Origin: Candidatus Fluviicola riflensis
Lineage (GTDB): Bacteria; Bacteroidota; Bacteroidia; Flavobacteriales_D; Crocinitomicaceae
Length of the DNA stretch: 64,000 nucleotides
Assembly (NCBI GenBank): GCA_002243285.1
Contig: CP022585.1
Location: 4,390,641-4,454,640, forward strand
Direction: 5' to 3'
How positions within the stretch are numbered: position 1 is the stretch's first letter; each line of letters opens with the position of its first letter. The position numbers and the translations under genes are program-made. Positions 1 to 9,095 of this stretch are shown here, in pieces. The notes below the pieces were generated by a model. The model was not told where the DNA came from. It worked only from the letters and a program-made list of their open reading frames with translations, and ran no database searches.

Positions 1-463
1 AATAAAGCGCGCGGTGTTCGTGGTTCACCACCAGTTTAATGCGGTTCGGATTGATAAGGTCAACTTCTTCAATCGACCGTGAAGCCAGCGTTGCAATATC
101 TACTGTTGAATCGTGAAACACAGTCAGCAGACTATCCAGTTGGAGCGGATTTACCAACGGTTCATCACCTTGAATGTTGATCACCACATCGTAGTTTTCC
201 GGCAATGTAGCAATTACTTCTGCGCAGCGATCAGTTCCGGTTTGATGATGCGATGCAGTCATACAAACTTTTCCGCCAAAACGTTCCACTTCAGCAAAAA
301 TGCGTTCATCGTCCGTGGCCACTACTAAATCAGTGAGCATGGTTGATTGTTTCGCGCCTTCATAAACACGTTGGATCATTGTTTTTCCCTTTAGGTCAAT
401 GAGCGATTTCCCCGGAAAACGGGAAGAACCATAACGAGCGGGGATAACACCAAGAATACGCAT
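1..463 (-). CDS. kdsB: 3-deoxy-manno-octulosonate cytidylyltransferase (partial, C-terminus beyond left edge)
   Basis: The minus-strand frame starts at an ATG at 463 and runs off the left edge, giving about 154 residues of a family that is usually about 245 long. The start reads MRILGVIPARYGSSRFPGK, the nucleotide-binding loop of CMP-KDO synthetase, followed by VVATDDERI, a QTGTDRCAEV stretch and INIQGDEP, all typical of KdsB. The enzyme joins CTP and KDO to make CMP-KDO for the lipopolysaccharide inner core, in the cytoplasm. A TAnnTTTG box lies 15 bases upstream. Nothing looks damaged in the visible part. Confidence 0.93.
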   Translation of the reverse strand, partial: MRILGVIPARYGSSRFPGKSLIDLKGKTMIQRVYEGAKQSTMLTDLVVATDDERIFAEVERFGGKVCMTASHHQTGTDRCAEVIATLPENYDVVINIQGDEPLVNPLQLDSLLTVFHDSTVDIATLASRSIEEVDLINPNRIKLVVNHEHRALY

Positions 464-478
464 ACGATTGTTTTGAGG

Positions 479-486
479 CAAATGTA
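479..486 (-). promoter_or_regulatory. -7 promoter box of kdsB
   Basis: The minus strand reads TACATTTG here, a full match to the Bacteroidota -7 consensus TAnnTTTG, 15 bases before the kdsB ATG. The intergenic stretch 464-597 also holds A/T-rich words of the type TTTTCAATT. Confidence 0.55.
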
Positions 487-509
487 ATAATGTTTGATTT
501 TGAATGTAA

Positions 510-534
510 AATTGAAAATGTAAAAGTGAAAAGG
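510..534. repeat. Dispersed TTTTCAATT-type simple repeat, copy 1
   Basis: The 25 bases at 510-534 match, inverted, the 25 bases at 56742-56766 with one difference. Related words occur at 561-595. All lie in spacers between genes. Biased A/T-rich simple sequence could give such similarity by chance, so this is a weak call. Confidence 0.35.
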
Positions 535-597
535 AAACTATCGAAACAGAGGTAAATCCCCTTTTCAATTTTCAATTAAACACTTTTCAATTTCAAG

Positions 598-2946
598 TCA
601 AAGTTTGTACTGCAACTGCACCAAAAACGTTCGTGGTGGCTGCACATCTCCGGGACGACTTGAATACTCGGCATTCAAAAGGTTGTTCACGATAAAACCG
701 ATGCGGTAATGTTTTTTGTATTCATAACCGATCCGCACATCGAACACATACGTCATTCCGTTGTTTTCTTCGCGGTAACGCTTTATACCGGGTAAAATTT
801 CAGTTCCCAAAACACCGTCTTCAAATGTAGCGTCGATGTTGGTCATAAAACTGTTCATCCGCATGGAAGCACCCAGGCTAATGCCTTTGTAAGTCGCCTG
901 CATATCGAATTTGGCCATGTGGCGGAAACGGTATTTCAACATCGTGGAAGAACTGTCAGAGAAAGAAGCAAGGTAAACCGAATCTGTGTTTTTGGTCACC
1001 GGATTCATATACGTGTAACCCATGAGCGTTTGAATTTTCACGTTGCCAATGTCGCCTTCACCACTGATCGACAGTTCCATTCCTGAAATTTGTGCCGACT
1101 CAGCATTTTCAGCACGGAAGCCCAGCCATTTCATGATATAGCCCGGGCTGTCAGGATTAAAGCTCGGCGGAATACTATCCGGGATGTAATTTCCAAACGT
1201 GAATTCGGTCATGTTCTTGTAGTTGTTGACGAAACCGGCAAGGTCAACAAAACCTTTCCATCCACCGATTTTAACGCCTTGTTTGATTCCCAATTCCACA
1301 GCCCATCCGGTTTCGGGTTTTAATTCCGGGTTCGGGAAAACCAATAAACTTCCAACGTTGGTAGCCGTAAATCGCTCGGCAACGCTTGGGTAACGAACTC
1401 CTTGCCCGAAAGAAGCGCGCAAGTGTGTGTATTTGGCTACTTCGTAGTGAACACCGGCTCTCAAAATGGGTTTCACTGGCAATTTCAGCGAATCTTTTCC
1501 AAGATAGGTTTCCGAATCGCTGCGCAAATCGTCCATTTTGAAATACTCAAACCGAACGCCGGCCGTTATATCAAGTTTCTTCCACTTCTTTTCTCCCTGA
1601 GCATACGCCGAGGTATTAATAGAAGTATGATCACCGAAGAGAAAGGAATTCACCAACCCCCGATTGACAGAAGCCCCGGTAGTCAGCACCAGTGTATTGT
1701 TTTGCCAGCCGCGCTGAAACTGGTAATCACCGTAAAACACCTGTCCGATGGCATTTTGGCCCGGATTGCTGTAATTCAGGTTGTCCGTATAATAAAAGCG
1801 CGTTTTTAACTGGTGCTTGTTGCCGAATTTGTCGAAGTATTTGATTGACGGGTCGATGTTCAAACGAATTCCGCGGTTGAATGTAAGTGTTGATGCTGCC
1901 AAACTTGTATCTGCTCCACCCGAAGGCTGGTAGGCATTTGTATCGCTTTTCCAGATAATAAAAATGCCGGCTTTTCCATACTGCGCATTCCAACCCAGGC
2001 TCGCACGCAGTTTCGGGATTTTTTTAGGCCGGTAATATAAAGTTCCGTTAAAACGGCCCCTGTCTTCGGTTTCACCCTGGCGGTAACCATCGGTAGTGAA
2101 ACCAGCTCCGCCCAGCGTCAATGAAAATCCTTTCCCCAATTGTTTGGCAAAACTCACGTCTGCCTGGTATTGCGTTGGGTTTTTCGACCACCATTTCAAT
2201 GTTGAACGCTTTGGATTGTCATAAATACCCGCCTGCACTTTGGCCGAAAAAAACGTTTCCGTTCCGGGTTCACGTTCTACAATAGAAATGATTCCATTTA
2301 AGGCTCCACTTCCGTAGAGTACAGATGACGCTCCTTTGATGACTTCTACCTGTTCAATATTTTCCAATGGAATCGCGTTCCACTTCGTATCACCTGCGTC
2401 GGCCGAGAGCATTGGTGCTTCGTTCCACATAATCAAAACGCGGCTTCCAGCTCCGTAAGAGAAACCGCTTCCACCACGAATACTTACTTGTCCGTCCATG
2501 GCATACGCCCCGGGAACTTGGTCCACTGCCTGTTCCAGATCTACGATTCCTTTGCTTGTAATTAATTCCGGTTTCAGAATTTCCAGCGAAATGGGAACAT
2601 CTTCAAGAGCCTGCTGGCGGCGCGAAGCAGAAATGACCACCGGTCCCAAATCAGCCGTCTGCGTTCCGTTGACTGAAACCAGTTCAATTGTCAGGAAATC
2701 AGTGTTGTTCACCACGATTGTATCCGGTAAATAGTCAAGTGCTTTTACGATAACCGTGATTGGAAAGGTGGTAACGGGAAATGAAAAATCACCGTCAATA
2801 CCTCCGATAAGCTGCTGGCCGTTAGAAGCCGAAAGTTGTGGTGTAGGAATGGGTTCCCGCGAGCTTTTATCGATCACTTTACCCGAAATGGTTTGCGAAA
2901 AAAGTGACCCCGGAAGCAAAAAAAAGAGTAGTAGAGCCTTTTTCAT
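598..2946 (-). CDS. TonB-dependent outer-membrane receptor
   Basis: This 782-residue protein starts with a signal peptide (MKKALLLFFLLPGSLFSQ). I chose this ATG over one 66 codons upstream because it places the signal at the N-terminus. Residues about 20-95 form a carboxypeptidase-regulatory-like domain (GKVIDKSSREPIP), then comes the plug (VSIRGGSGFSYGAGSRV, then IEQVEVIKGASSVLYGSGALNG) and a long beta-barrel ending in an aromatic/hydrophobic strand (FLVQLQYKL). Such receptors bring scarce ligands such as siderophores or cobalamin across the outer membrane using TonB energy. The substrate cannot be read from sequence, and no SusD-type partner is adjacent. It is divergent from dprA, with only 45 bases between the starts. 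Confidence 0.92.
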   Translation of the reverse strand: MKKALLLFFLLPGSLFSQTISGKVIDKSSREPIPTPQLSASNGQQLIGGIDGDFSFPVTTFPITVIVKALDYLPDTIVVNNTDFLTIELVSVNGTQTADLGPVVISASRRQQALEDVPISLEILKPELITSKGIVDLEQAVDQVPGAYAMDGQVSIRGGSGFSYGAGSRVLIMWNEAPMLSADAGDTKWNAIPLENIEQVEVIKGASSVLYGSGALNGIISIVEREPGTETFFSAKVQAGIYDNPKRSTLKWWSKNPTQYQADVSFAKQLGKGFSLTLGGAGFTTDGYRQGETEDRGRFNGTLYYRPKKIPKLRASLGWNAQYGKAGIFIIWKSDTNAYQPSGGADTSLAASTLTFNRGIRLNIDPSIKYFDKFGNKHQLKTRFYYTDNLNYSNPGQNAIGQVFYGDYQFQRGWQNNTLVLTTGASVNRGLVNSFLFGDHTSINTSAYAQGEKKWKKLDITAGVRFEYFKMDDLRSDSETYLGKDSLKLPVKPILRAGVHYEVAKYTHLRASFGQGVRYPSVAERFTATNVGSLLVFPNPELKPETGWAVELGIKQGVKIGGWKGFVDLAGFVNNYKNMTEFTFGNYIPDSIPPSFNPDSPGYIMKWLGFRAENAESAQISGMELSISGEGDIGNVKIQTLMGYTYMNPVTKNTDSVYLASFSDSSSTMLKYRFRHMAKFDMQATYKGISLGASMRMNSFMTNIDATFEDGVLGTEILPGIKRYREENNGMTYVFDVRIGYEYKKHYRIGFIVNNLLNAEYSSRPGDVQPPRTFLVQLQYKL

Positions 2947-2991
2947 GAAGGTATTTATCAGTATATTCAAGAGACCAAAGTACCATTTATT

Positions 2992-4092
2992 TTGAATTTT
3001 AGTCCTACACAACAACAAATCGCGCTGACTTTCCTGAGCGGAATCGGTAGTCGCAGAGCGCGGATCATTATTGGTCATTTCAATGATTTGAATGAATTTT
3101 TCAGTGAAAAGAAATTGAATCTTGCGGAAATTCCCGGCATTCAACCCGACTTTGTGAGCTATTCACAACGGATTGCTGCATTGGAAGCTGCCCAAAAGGT
3201 AACCGAACTACTAGATAAGATCGGCGCTACAACAGTGTTTTTCACTGAAAAGGAATACCCACGACGCCTCAAACAATGTCCGGATGCGCCCCTGCTTTTA
3301 TATGCAAAGGGCAAGATAGACTGGAACCCTGAAAAAGTGGTTTCTATTGTAGGAACGCGCCACGCTTCGGCTTATGGCAAGCAATTGACCGAAGAACTGG
3401 TGGAAGGCTTAAAAGCATCGGGTGCCACGATTGTAAGTGGGATGGCGTATGGAATAGATGTAACGGCTCATGCCGCAGCGTTGCACAATGCGTTACCAAC
3501 GATTGGTGTGTTGGGTCACGGCTTACACACGATCTATCCGGCTGTGCACCGGAAAATAGCCCAGGAAATGTTGGGAACCGGCGGATTGGTAAGTGAATTT
3601 GCACCGGGATTGAAACCCGAACCTGCTTATTTCCCGATGCGGAATCGTATTGTAGCGGGGTTGGCGGATGCAACAATTGTGGTAGAAAGCGGCGCCAAAG
3701 GAGGCTCTCTGATCACAGCAACGATGGCCAACGATTACAACCGTGATGTGTTTGCTTTTCCCGGTGATGTGAATAAACCCTTTTCAGTTGGATGTTTGCG
3801 CTTGATCCAACAACACAAAGCACACCTGTTAACCGGCACCGAAGATTTACTGAAAGTGATGAACTGGGAACCTTCAACTGGCAAAAAGGCAGTGCAGCGA
3901 AACCTGTTTGTTGAACTAACAACAAACGAAACGCAAGTGGTTGAAGTGTTAAAAACAAAACCCGGGGCCGCGATAGATACGTTGGGTTATTTAACTTCAC
4001 TTTCACCAGGCGCAGTATCTGCTTTGTTGTTAAATCTTGAATTTAAGGGTGTTGTAAAGTCATTGCCAGGCAAACGTTATTCACTTATTTGA
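2992..4092 (+). CDS. dprA: DNA-processing protein DprA
   Basis: The 366-residue product carries the DprA/Smf Rossmann domain: VSIVGTRHASAYGK, SGATIVSGMAYGIDVTAH, GHGLHTIYP, FPMRNRIVAGLADATIVVE and GGSLITATMAND appear in the family order. An N-terminal helix-hairpin-helix-like part (ALTFLSGIGSRRARIIIGHF) and a C-terminal winged-helix-like tail flank it. DprA binds incoming single-stranded DNA and loads RecA during natural transformation. No ATG is available at the right place: the frame opens with TTG at 2992 only 45 bases from the divergent receptor start, so the start is less certain than the gene. Confidence 0.93.
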   Translation: MNFSPTQQQIALTFLSGIGSRRARIIIGHFNDLNEFFSEKKLNLAEIPGIQPDFVSYSQRIAALEAAQKVTELLDKIGATTVFFTEKEYPRRLKQCPDAPLLLYAKGKIDWNPEKVVSIVGTRHASAYGKQLTEELVEGLKASGATIVSGMAYGIDVTAHAAALHNALPTIGVLGHGLHTIYPAVHRKIAQEMLGTGGLVSEFAPGLKPEPAYFPMRNRIVAGLADATIVVESGAKGGSLITATMANDYNRDVFAFPGDVNKPFSVGCLRLIQQHKAHLLTGTEDLLKVMNWEPSTGKKAVQRNLFVELTTNETQVVEVLKTKPGAAIDTLGYLTSLSPGAVSALLLNLEFKGVVKSLPGKRYSLI

Positions 4093-4155
4093 TTAGTTTG
4101 TGTTGTCTGAATCGTTATTTATCCCTAAAAGTGAATCATCTAAGAGAGACTTTAT

Positions 4156-4163
4156 TAACTTAG
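4156..4163 (+). promoter_or_regulatory. Candidate -7 box of the C1 peptidase gene
   Basis: TAACTTAG is a near match to TAnnTTTG (one mismatch in the TTTG half), 17 bases before the ATG chosen for the peptidase. A similar TTAG variant precedes the gene at 7473. Confidence 0.3.
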
Positions 4164-4180
4164 CGTTAAAATATTCTCGA

Positions 4181-5377
4181 ATGATGAAAAAATCCTTGTT
4201 GGTTATTGCCGGATTGAGTGTCAGCATGGCGTTCGCGCAAAAAATCACAAATGCTACTGATAGTAAGTATGATTTCACAAAGGTTTCACACCTTGACGCA
4301 ACACCGGTAGAAAACCAGGGCTATACCGGAACTTGCTGGAGTTTCTCTGCATTGTCTTTCTTTGAATCGGAATTGATCCGAATGGGAATTAAACAACCAG
4401 ATTTACTTTCTGAAATGTATATTGTTCGCAAAGCTTATGAGGCAAAAGCAGATCGTTTTATCCGCATGGATGGCAAAATCAACTTCAGTGAAGGTGGTGC
4501 TTTTCACGACATTCCCTATATCATCAAACGCCACGGAATTGTTCCGAAAGACGTTTATACCGGACTTTCAAACGGTAAAACCAGCTTCAATCACGAGGAA
4601 TTATTCAATGTGTTGAACAGCTTTATGCAAACCATCCTGGCTGAGGTACAGAAAGGTAAAGGAATCGGTACCGAATGGAAAAAAGCGTTTTCTTCAATTC
4701 TGGATGCGTATTTAGGTCCGGATGTAACGGAGTTTACCGTCAAAGGAAAAAAATACACACCACAAACGTATGCCGCTTCGTTGGGATTCAATATGGATAA
4801 TTATGTTTCCATTACTTCATTTAACAACGATCCGTTTTATGCATCATGCGAAATTGCCATTCCTGACAACTGGGCTTGGGGCGACAGCTACAATGTTCCG
4901 TTGGAAGACATGGTAAGCATTGCCGAAACGGCCTTGAATAACGGTTACACCATTGCATGGGGAGCCGATGTTTCAGAGAAAGGATTTAATTTCCGCCAGG
5001 CAATTGCCATTGTGCCGGAAGATCCTTCCACTATTGAAACCAAAGGAAGAGACAACAAAACCTTCAACGATGCTGGCGCAGAGCGTTCTTCGAATGCATT
5101 TTTGGAGCCTGTAAAAGAAATCACCGTGACGCAGGAGATGCGTCAAAAAGGATACGATGAAAAAGTGACTACCGACGACCATGGAATGCATATCGTCGGC
5201 ATGTATAAAGATCAAAACGGAACGCGCTTCTTTTTGGTAAAAAACTCATGGGGAACCGATAACTTACCACAAGGTTATCTCTATGTGTCAGAGCATTATT
5301 TTCGCTTGAAGACCATTAACATCTACTTGCAGAAAGACGCGCTCACTAAAGATGTTCGTTCCAAACTGAAAATTTAA
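4181..5377 (+). CDS. Secreted C1-family cysteine peptidase (bleomycin hydrolase/aminopeptidase C type)
   Basis: The 398-residue protein begins with a signal peptide (MMKKSLLVIAGLSVSMAFAQ). The papain-fold active site is complete: oxyanion Gln46 and nucleophile Cys52 in ENQGYTGTCWSF, His337 in DHGMHIVG, and Asn355 in LVKNSWGT. The order and spacing fit the C1B group of PepC and bleomycin hydrolase rather than secreted papains with a propeptide, since the catalytic Cys lies close to the mature N-terminus. It probably trims peptides in the periplasm or outside the cell. An ATG 27 codons upstream is possible but would bury the signal peptide. Confidence 0.85.
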   Translation: MMKKSLLVIAGLSVSMAFAQKITNATDSKYDFTKVSHLDATPVENQGYTGTCWSFSALSFFESELIRMGIKQPDLLSEMYIVRKAYEAKADRFIRMDGKINFSEGGAFHDIPYIIKRHGIVPKDVYTGLSNGKTSFNHEELFNVLNSFMQTILAEVQKGKGIGTEWKKAFSSILDAYLGPDVTEFTVKGKKYTPQTYAASLGFNMDNYVSITSFNNDPFYASCEIAIPDNWAWGDSYNVPLEDMVSIAETALNNGYTIAWGADVSEKGFNFRQAIAIVPEDPSTIETKGRDNKTFNDAGAERSSNAFLEPVKEITVTQEMRQKGYDEKVTTDDHGMHIVGMYKDQNGTRFFLVKNSWGTDNLPQGYLYVSEHYFRLKTINIYLQKDALTKDVRSKLKI

Positions 5378-5410
5378 GTGTAAACCAGGGTTATTTCAGA
5401 GAGAATTTAG

Positions 5411-5418
5411 TATCTTCG
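5411..5418 (+). promoter_or_regulatory. Candidate -7 box of the BlaI-like gene
   Basis: TATCTTCG is a one-mismatch match to TAnnTTTG, 24 bases before the ATG at 5443. Confidence 0.35.
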
Positions 5419-5442
5419 TTGTAACCCACTATTTGTTGAATT

Positions 5443-5766
5443 ATGGAAAGACTCACACCTGCCGAAGAGAAAGTAATGTTGAAACTTTGGAAGTTGGAAA
5501 AGGCAACCGTAAAGGAAATCGTGCACCTCTACTCCAATCCCAAGCCCGCTTACAACACGGTATCTACCATTGTGCGAATTCTTGAACGAAAGAAGTTCAT
5601 TAAGCACAAACCTGTTGGAAGAGGTTACATTTATTTTCCCAAGATTTCACGTGAACAATACCGTGATTATTTAGCGAATTACATTCTGGCCAACTACTTT
5701 GATGGCAACAGAAAAGAAGTGATTTCGTTTTATAACAGTACGTTAGCCTTGAGTGAAATACTTTAG
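5443..5766 (+). CDS. BlaI/MecI/CopY-family transcriptional regulator
   Basis: This 107-residue protein matches the BlaI/MecI winged-helix layout: LTPAEEKVMLKLWKLEKATVKEIVHLY, then the recognition helix region AYNTVSTIVRILERKKFIKHKPVGRGYIYFP, then a C-terminal dimerisation helix. In other bacteria these repressors control beta-lactamase, copper or related genes and are inactivated by a BlaR1-type protease receptor. No BlaR1 partner lies next to it here; the gene stands alone with its own promoter and a strong terminator, so its target is unknown. Confidence 0.85.
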   Translation: MERLTPAEEKVMLKLWKLEKATVKEIVHLYSNPKPAYNTVSTIVRILERKKFIKHKPVGRGYIYFPKISREQYRDYLANYILANYFDGNRKEVISFYNSTLALSEIL

Positions 5767-5792
5767 AAATTTATTTTATTGGAAAATGTTCG

Positions 5793-5822
5793 AACGGTCG
5801 TCTTCAAACGGCCGTTTTTTTT
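5793..5822 (+). terminator. Rho-independent terminator after the BlaI-like gene
   Basis: A nine-pair stem (AACGGTCGT with ACGGCCGTT, one G-U pair) around a six-base loop is followed by a run of T, 27 bases after the stop codon. Confidence 0.85.
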
Positions 5823-5859
5823 GTGATGAAAAGCTGATGATCGCCAGTATGGGCGCTAT

Positions 5860-7371
5860 TCATACATTCAGTGCACCGCTCACATCGAGCAAATAGAAAT
5901 CGTAGCTATTGAGCGCTTTCCAAACCAGTTTCACTTTTTTCGGACTAAAATCGCTCACCGTATATGGTTTTTCGAGGCTTTCGAAGAAACGGCTGTCGAC
6001 CTGGTAAAAAGGCAAATCGTCGTAATCGAGATCGCGTGGAACACGACTGCCCGGAAGCACCAGTATCTGTTCACCCGGATTGAGTTTAAATGTGGTGATT
6101 CCGCCTTTTTCAACATAGCCGGAATAAACCCATTCGTCTTCCCGGTCTTTAAAGATCATAATGAAAACAGACAATTGGGTATCGTTTTGAAATTTTGCGG
6201 TAACCGTACCCGTTTTCGATTTCAAGGTTTCGGTCATCGGGAAAGAACGATCATCTTTTTTGCTGTCAGCCGAAAGTGGCGTACGTCCTAGTGAATCTTT
6301 CTCGCGCCAACGGGAAATAAGTTCTTCGGCCTGTAGATTGCTCCACGGAATGTTCACGATCAATTCTTCTCCTACATAATCCATATCCGGCCGATCAATC
6401 TGATTGTCGGTTGCTTCGCGTTGTTGTTTCACTTGATGCAGCAACGAATCCATCGTGGCACGTTCTTCCGGCGTAAAATCCATAAAAGCCGTTTTTTCCT
6501 GCGGTTTGTCACGCTCCGGTTCGGTTGGCAACCACCAGATTACACCAATCAGAACCACCAGAACAATCAAACTTGCTGCAATGGCGATGATCTTTTTTAT
6601 AGACGTCTTCGTGCTTTCAACTTTTACGTTGTTATTCTTCACCATGCGTTCCATGTCGCGTAATTCCTGCAAGTGATCGGCATTCAGCGTCAATTGGTTC
6701 AATTCACTGATCAGGTAAAGCACCAAACGTTTGGACGAATGTTTGTGGTGCGCAATTTCTACCAGCGTTTCCACCCACATCGTTTTGACACGGTAAAACG
6801 AAACCGTAAACAGGTTTAACAATTCAACCAGCTGCGGGGTGAAGTTTTTTCGAAGTAATTCATGCAATTCGTTTTCCGAACGCGCTTTCAGAATTTGCGG
6901 TTTCAGCGATGCGTGTTGTTGGCGTAAATGCTCGTAAACCGTACTCTGCACCATATCCGCTTCACGCTCGTTGAGCAGCACCAGGTAAGTCATTCCCTTC
7001 CGCCAGGCATCCATGTTGTCTACCTGCATCAGCTTGTCGAGCTTTTTACTCAGAAAAGGCGTTATAAACTGCTGAAACCGTGAAAACAACGCATGGCTGA
7101 GAACACGGGTCGTATTCTGAAAGGGAAGAATCGGACCGTTTTCGTCTAATAACGACGCCAGGTTACGCTCTTGTTCGGTCCAGTCCAAAAACAACACAAA
7201 TTCTTCTGACTGCAGGCTGATGAGCCATTGTTCCTTTTCGGGAATACTGTTTTGGGAAGCACATTCATTGGCATAAAACGCTTCTCTGAGCGCGTCCTGA
7301 TCACTAACCGCAACGGGAAAATGAACCGCCGGAAACTGTTGTCTAAGTGTGGATAAACGGATAAATTGCAT
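5860..7371 (-). CDS. Single-pass membrane protein of unknown function
   Basis: I do not recognise this 503-residue protein. Residues 1-258 are charged, helix-rich and lack a signal peptide, which suggests a cytoplasmic part. One clear membrane segment follows at about 260-281 (IIAIAASLIVLVVLIGVIWW, flanked by lysines). The C-terminal 220 residues are polar, include the stretch VYSGYVEKGGITTFKLNPGEQILVLP twice broken by loops, and would be periplasmic. It is transcribed alone, convergent with the BlaI-like gene and divergent from the cytochrome/copper protein gene. It is presumably a lineage-specific envelope protein. The reading frame is intact. Confidence 0.7.
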   Translation of the reverse strand: MQFIRLSTLRQQFPAVHFPVAVSDQDALREAFYANECASQNSIPEKEQWLISLQSEEFVLFLDWTEQERNLASLLDENGPILPFQNTTRVLSHALFSRFQQFITPFLSKKLDKLMQVDNMDAWRKGMTYLVLLNEREADMVQSTVYEHLRQQHASLKPQILKARSENELHELLRKNFTPQLVELLNLFTVSFYRVKTMWVETLVEIAHHKHSSKRLVLYLISELNQLTLNADHLQELRDMERMVKNNNVKVESTKTSIKKIIAIAASLIVLVVLIGVIWWLPTEPERDKPQEKTAFMDFTPEERATMDSLLHQVKQQREATDNQIDRPDMDYVGEELIVNIPWSNLQAEELISRWREKDSLGRTPLSADSKKDDRSFPMTETLKSKTGTVTAKFQNDTQLSVFIMIFKDREDEWVYSGYVEKGGITTFKLNPGEQILVLPGSRVPRDLDYDDLPFYQVDSRFFESLEKPYTVSDFSPKKVKLVWKALNSYDFYLLDVSGALNV

Positions 7372-7446
7372 GACTAGGTGAAATTACACAATTTTCAGTG
7401 TCCGTTAAAGATCATATTCTTTTTTTCGGCGATTCAACTTAAATTG

Positions 7447-7454
7447 TACCTTAG
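7447..7454 (+). promoter_or_regulatory. Candidate -7 box of the cytochrome/copper protein gene
   Basis: TACCTTAG, a near match to TAnnTTTG, lies 18 bases before the ATG at 7473. Confidence 0.3.
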
Positions 7455-7472
7455 TAACGCAACTAATTGATT

Positions 7473-9029
7473 ATGAAAAATTTTACTACACTACTTTTTG
7501 CCCTTATTGCTACCACGGGTTTTAGCCAAACGTGGAGTGATGACGTAGCTTCCATCGTTTACAATAAGTGCGCAAAATGTCACCATGACGGTGGAATTGC
7601 GCCTACTTCGCTGATGACGTACGCCGAAGTCAGTCCAATGGCGGGTGCTATGTACGATGCCATTATTACAGAGGAAATGCCGCCATGGCCGCCAAGCGAC
7701 GATTACCAGGAGTATTCCCACAAACGTTCGCTCAGTTCCGCTGAAAAAACAACTATGCTGGCTTGGCTCGACAACGGTTATCCCGAAGGAAACAGTGCCA
7801 ATACACCACCACCGCCGGTTTTCAATCCGGGTTCTTTACTTGGAAATGGTGACCTGATCGTTCAGATTCCGACCTACATGAGTAAAGCAAATAACCAGGA
7901 CGATTACGTTTGTTTTTCGGTTCCGGTAGGATTGGCGCAGGATCGCACTATTAGAGCTGTTGAAATTGTTCCGGGAAACCGCGCTATCGTGCACCACGCA
8001 TTGATTTATGTCGATGAAACAGGAACGTACCAAACCGACACTATCGGTGGCGATTGTATGGGGCCGGATGCCAAGCTGATTGGCGGTTACACACCGGGTT
8101 CTTCGCCAATGGTTTTTCCTTCAGGCCCCGGATTTAAACTCGGAATGGATATTCCAACCGGCAGCAACATCGTGTTCGGCATGCATTATCCGGAAGGAAG
8201 TTACGGCGAGTATGACAGCACGAAAGTCATTTTCCATTTCTATCCGACCAATGAAGTTGGGATCCGGCAGGTTTCGGCTGATCCGATTCTCCAGAACTGG
8301 GGACTTTCGTTGCCTCCTGATCAAATCACCAATGCAACGGCGCAATATGGCGGCGCAAGCGGAATTCCGGTGGATGTTTCGGTACTCAGCGTATTTCCGC
8401 ACATGCACCTCATCGGTGAAAGCATCAAAGCTTATGCACTCGATCCGCAGGATGATACGATCAAATACATCGACATTGATCACTGGGATTTCCACTGGCA
8501 GGATTTCTATTTTTTCCGACATATTCAAAAAACCCCGGCAGGATCTGTTTTACATGCCGAAGCGGTTTACAACAACACAACGAACAATCATCACAACCCA
8601 TTCGATCCGCCAATACATGTGTATGCCGGAGAAAGTACTACGGACGAAATGCTAATGGTGTATTTTCATTACCTCTTGTACCAGGCCGGTGATGAAAATT
8701 ATGATTTGGAAAGCCTCATGAATGTTGGATTAACTGAGATCTCAAACGACAACAATGGCGATTGGAGTGTATACCCGGTGCCGTTTACGGATCAGCTCAC
8801 GATCAACAACGAGCTCTTGCAGCAAGGTGATCGCGTTTCGGTTTATGTCTACGATTTCCAGGGAAAACTGATCAAACAATTGGCCAATCAAACGCTGATC
8901 TCGAGCAGTTTTAGCGGTTTTGTCTGGGACGGAACCAGCGATCAGGGAGCAACTGTTGCCAAAGGAAGTTACACCGTTTCGATGAACAGGAATGGTAGCT
9001 TTAGCTCGACGACGGTGGTGAAGCAATAA
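7473..9029 (+). CDS. Secreted c-type cytochrome fused to a copper type II monooxygenase-like domain, T9SS-sorted
   Basis: The 518-residue protein has a signal peptide (MKNFTTLLFALIATTGFSQ), then a haem-c motif CAKCH at residues 33-37. Residues about 110-420 resemble the copper type II, ascorbate-dependent monooxygenase fold (PHM/DBM): HHALIYVDE, FGMHYPEG, VFPHMHLIGE and TDEMLMVYFHY supply the His and Met ligands expected at the two copper sites. The last 85 residues are a T9SS type A sorting domain (VYPVPFTDQLTINN ... GSYTVSM), so the protein is exported across the outer membrane. The substrate is unknown. The start is the ATG at 7473; a TTG two codons earlier is less likely. Confidence 0.8.
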   Translation: MKNFTTLLFALIATTGFSQTWSDDVASIVYNKCAKCHHDGGIAPTSLMTYAEVSPMAGAMYDAIITEEMPPWPPSDDYQEYSHKRSLSSAEKTTMLAWLDNGYPEGNSANTPPPPVFNPGSLLGNGDLIVQIPTYMSKANNQDDYVCFSVPVGLAQDRTIRAVEIVPGNRAIVHHALIYVDETGTYQTDTIGGDCMGPDAKLIGGYTPGSSPMVFPSGPGFKLGMDIPTGSNIVFGMHYPEGSYGEYDSTKVIFHFYPTNEVGIRQVSADPILQNWGLSLPPDQITNATAQYGGASGIPVDVSVLSVFPHMHLIGESIKAYALDPQDDTIKYIDIDHWDFHWQDFYFFRHIQKTPAGSVLHAEAVYNNTTNNHHNPFDPPIHVYAGESTTDEMLMVYFHYLLYQAGDENYDLESLMNVGLTEISNDNNGDWSVYPVPFTDQLTINNELLQQGDRVSVYVYDFQGKLIKQLANQTLISSSFSGFVWDGTSDQGATVAKGSYTVSMNRNGSFSSTTVVKQ

Positions 9030-9045
9030 GATTAAAAGATAAAAT

Positions 9046-9081
9046 AAGAGTGGGGTCGCGATTTATCACGACCCCACTCTT
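9046..9081. terminator. Bidirectional terminator between convergent genes
   Basis: A perfect 13-pair stem (AAGAGTGGGGTCG with its complement) with a ten-base loop lies between the converging genes ending at 9029 and 9096. T-rich bases follow on the plus strand and A-rich bases precede it, so it can serve both. Confidence 0.85.
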
Positions 9082-9095
9082 GTTTTATAACAATC

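Noticed and set aside
2992..3030. An ATG start for dprA upstream
   Set aside because: No ATG is in frame between the divergent receptor start and TTG 2992; only the TTG gives the usual N-terminus.
8080..8655. 191-codon frame overlapping the cytochrome/copper protein gene
   Set aside because: It is in another frame of the same strand, while the main frame has a signal peptide, metal motifs and a T9SS tail.
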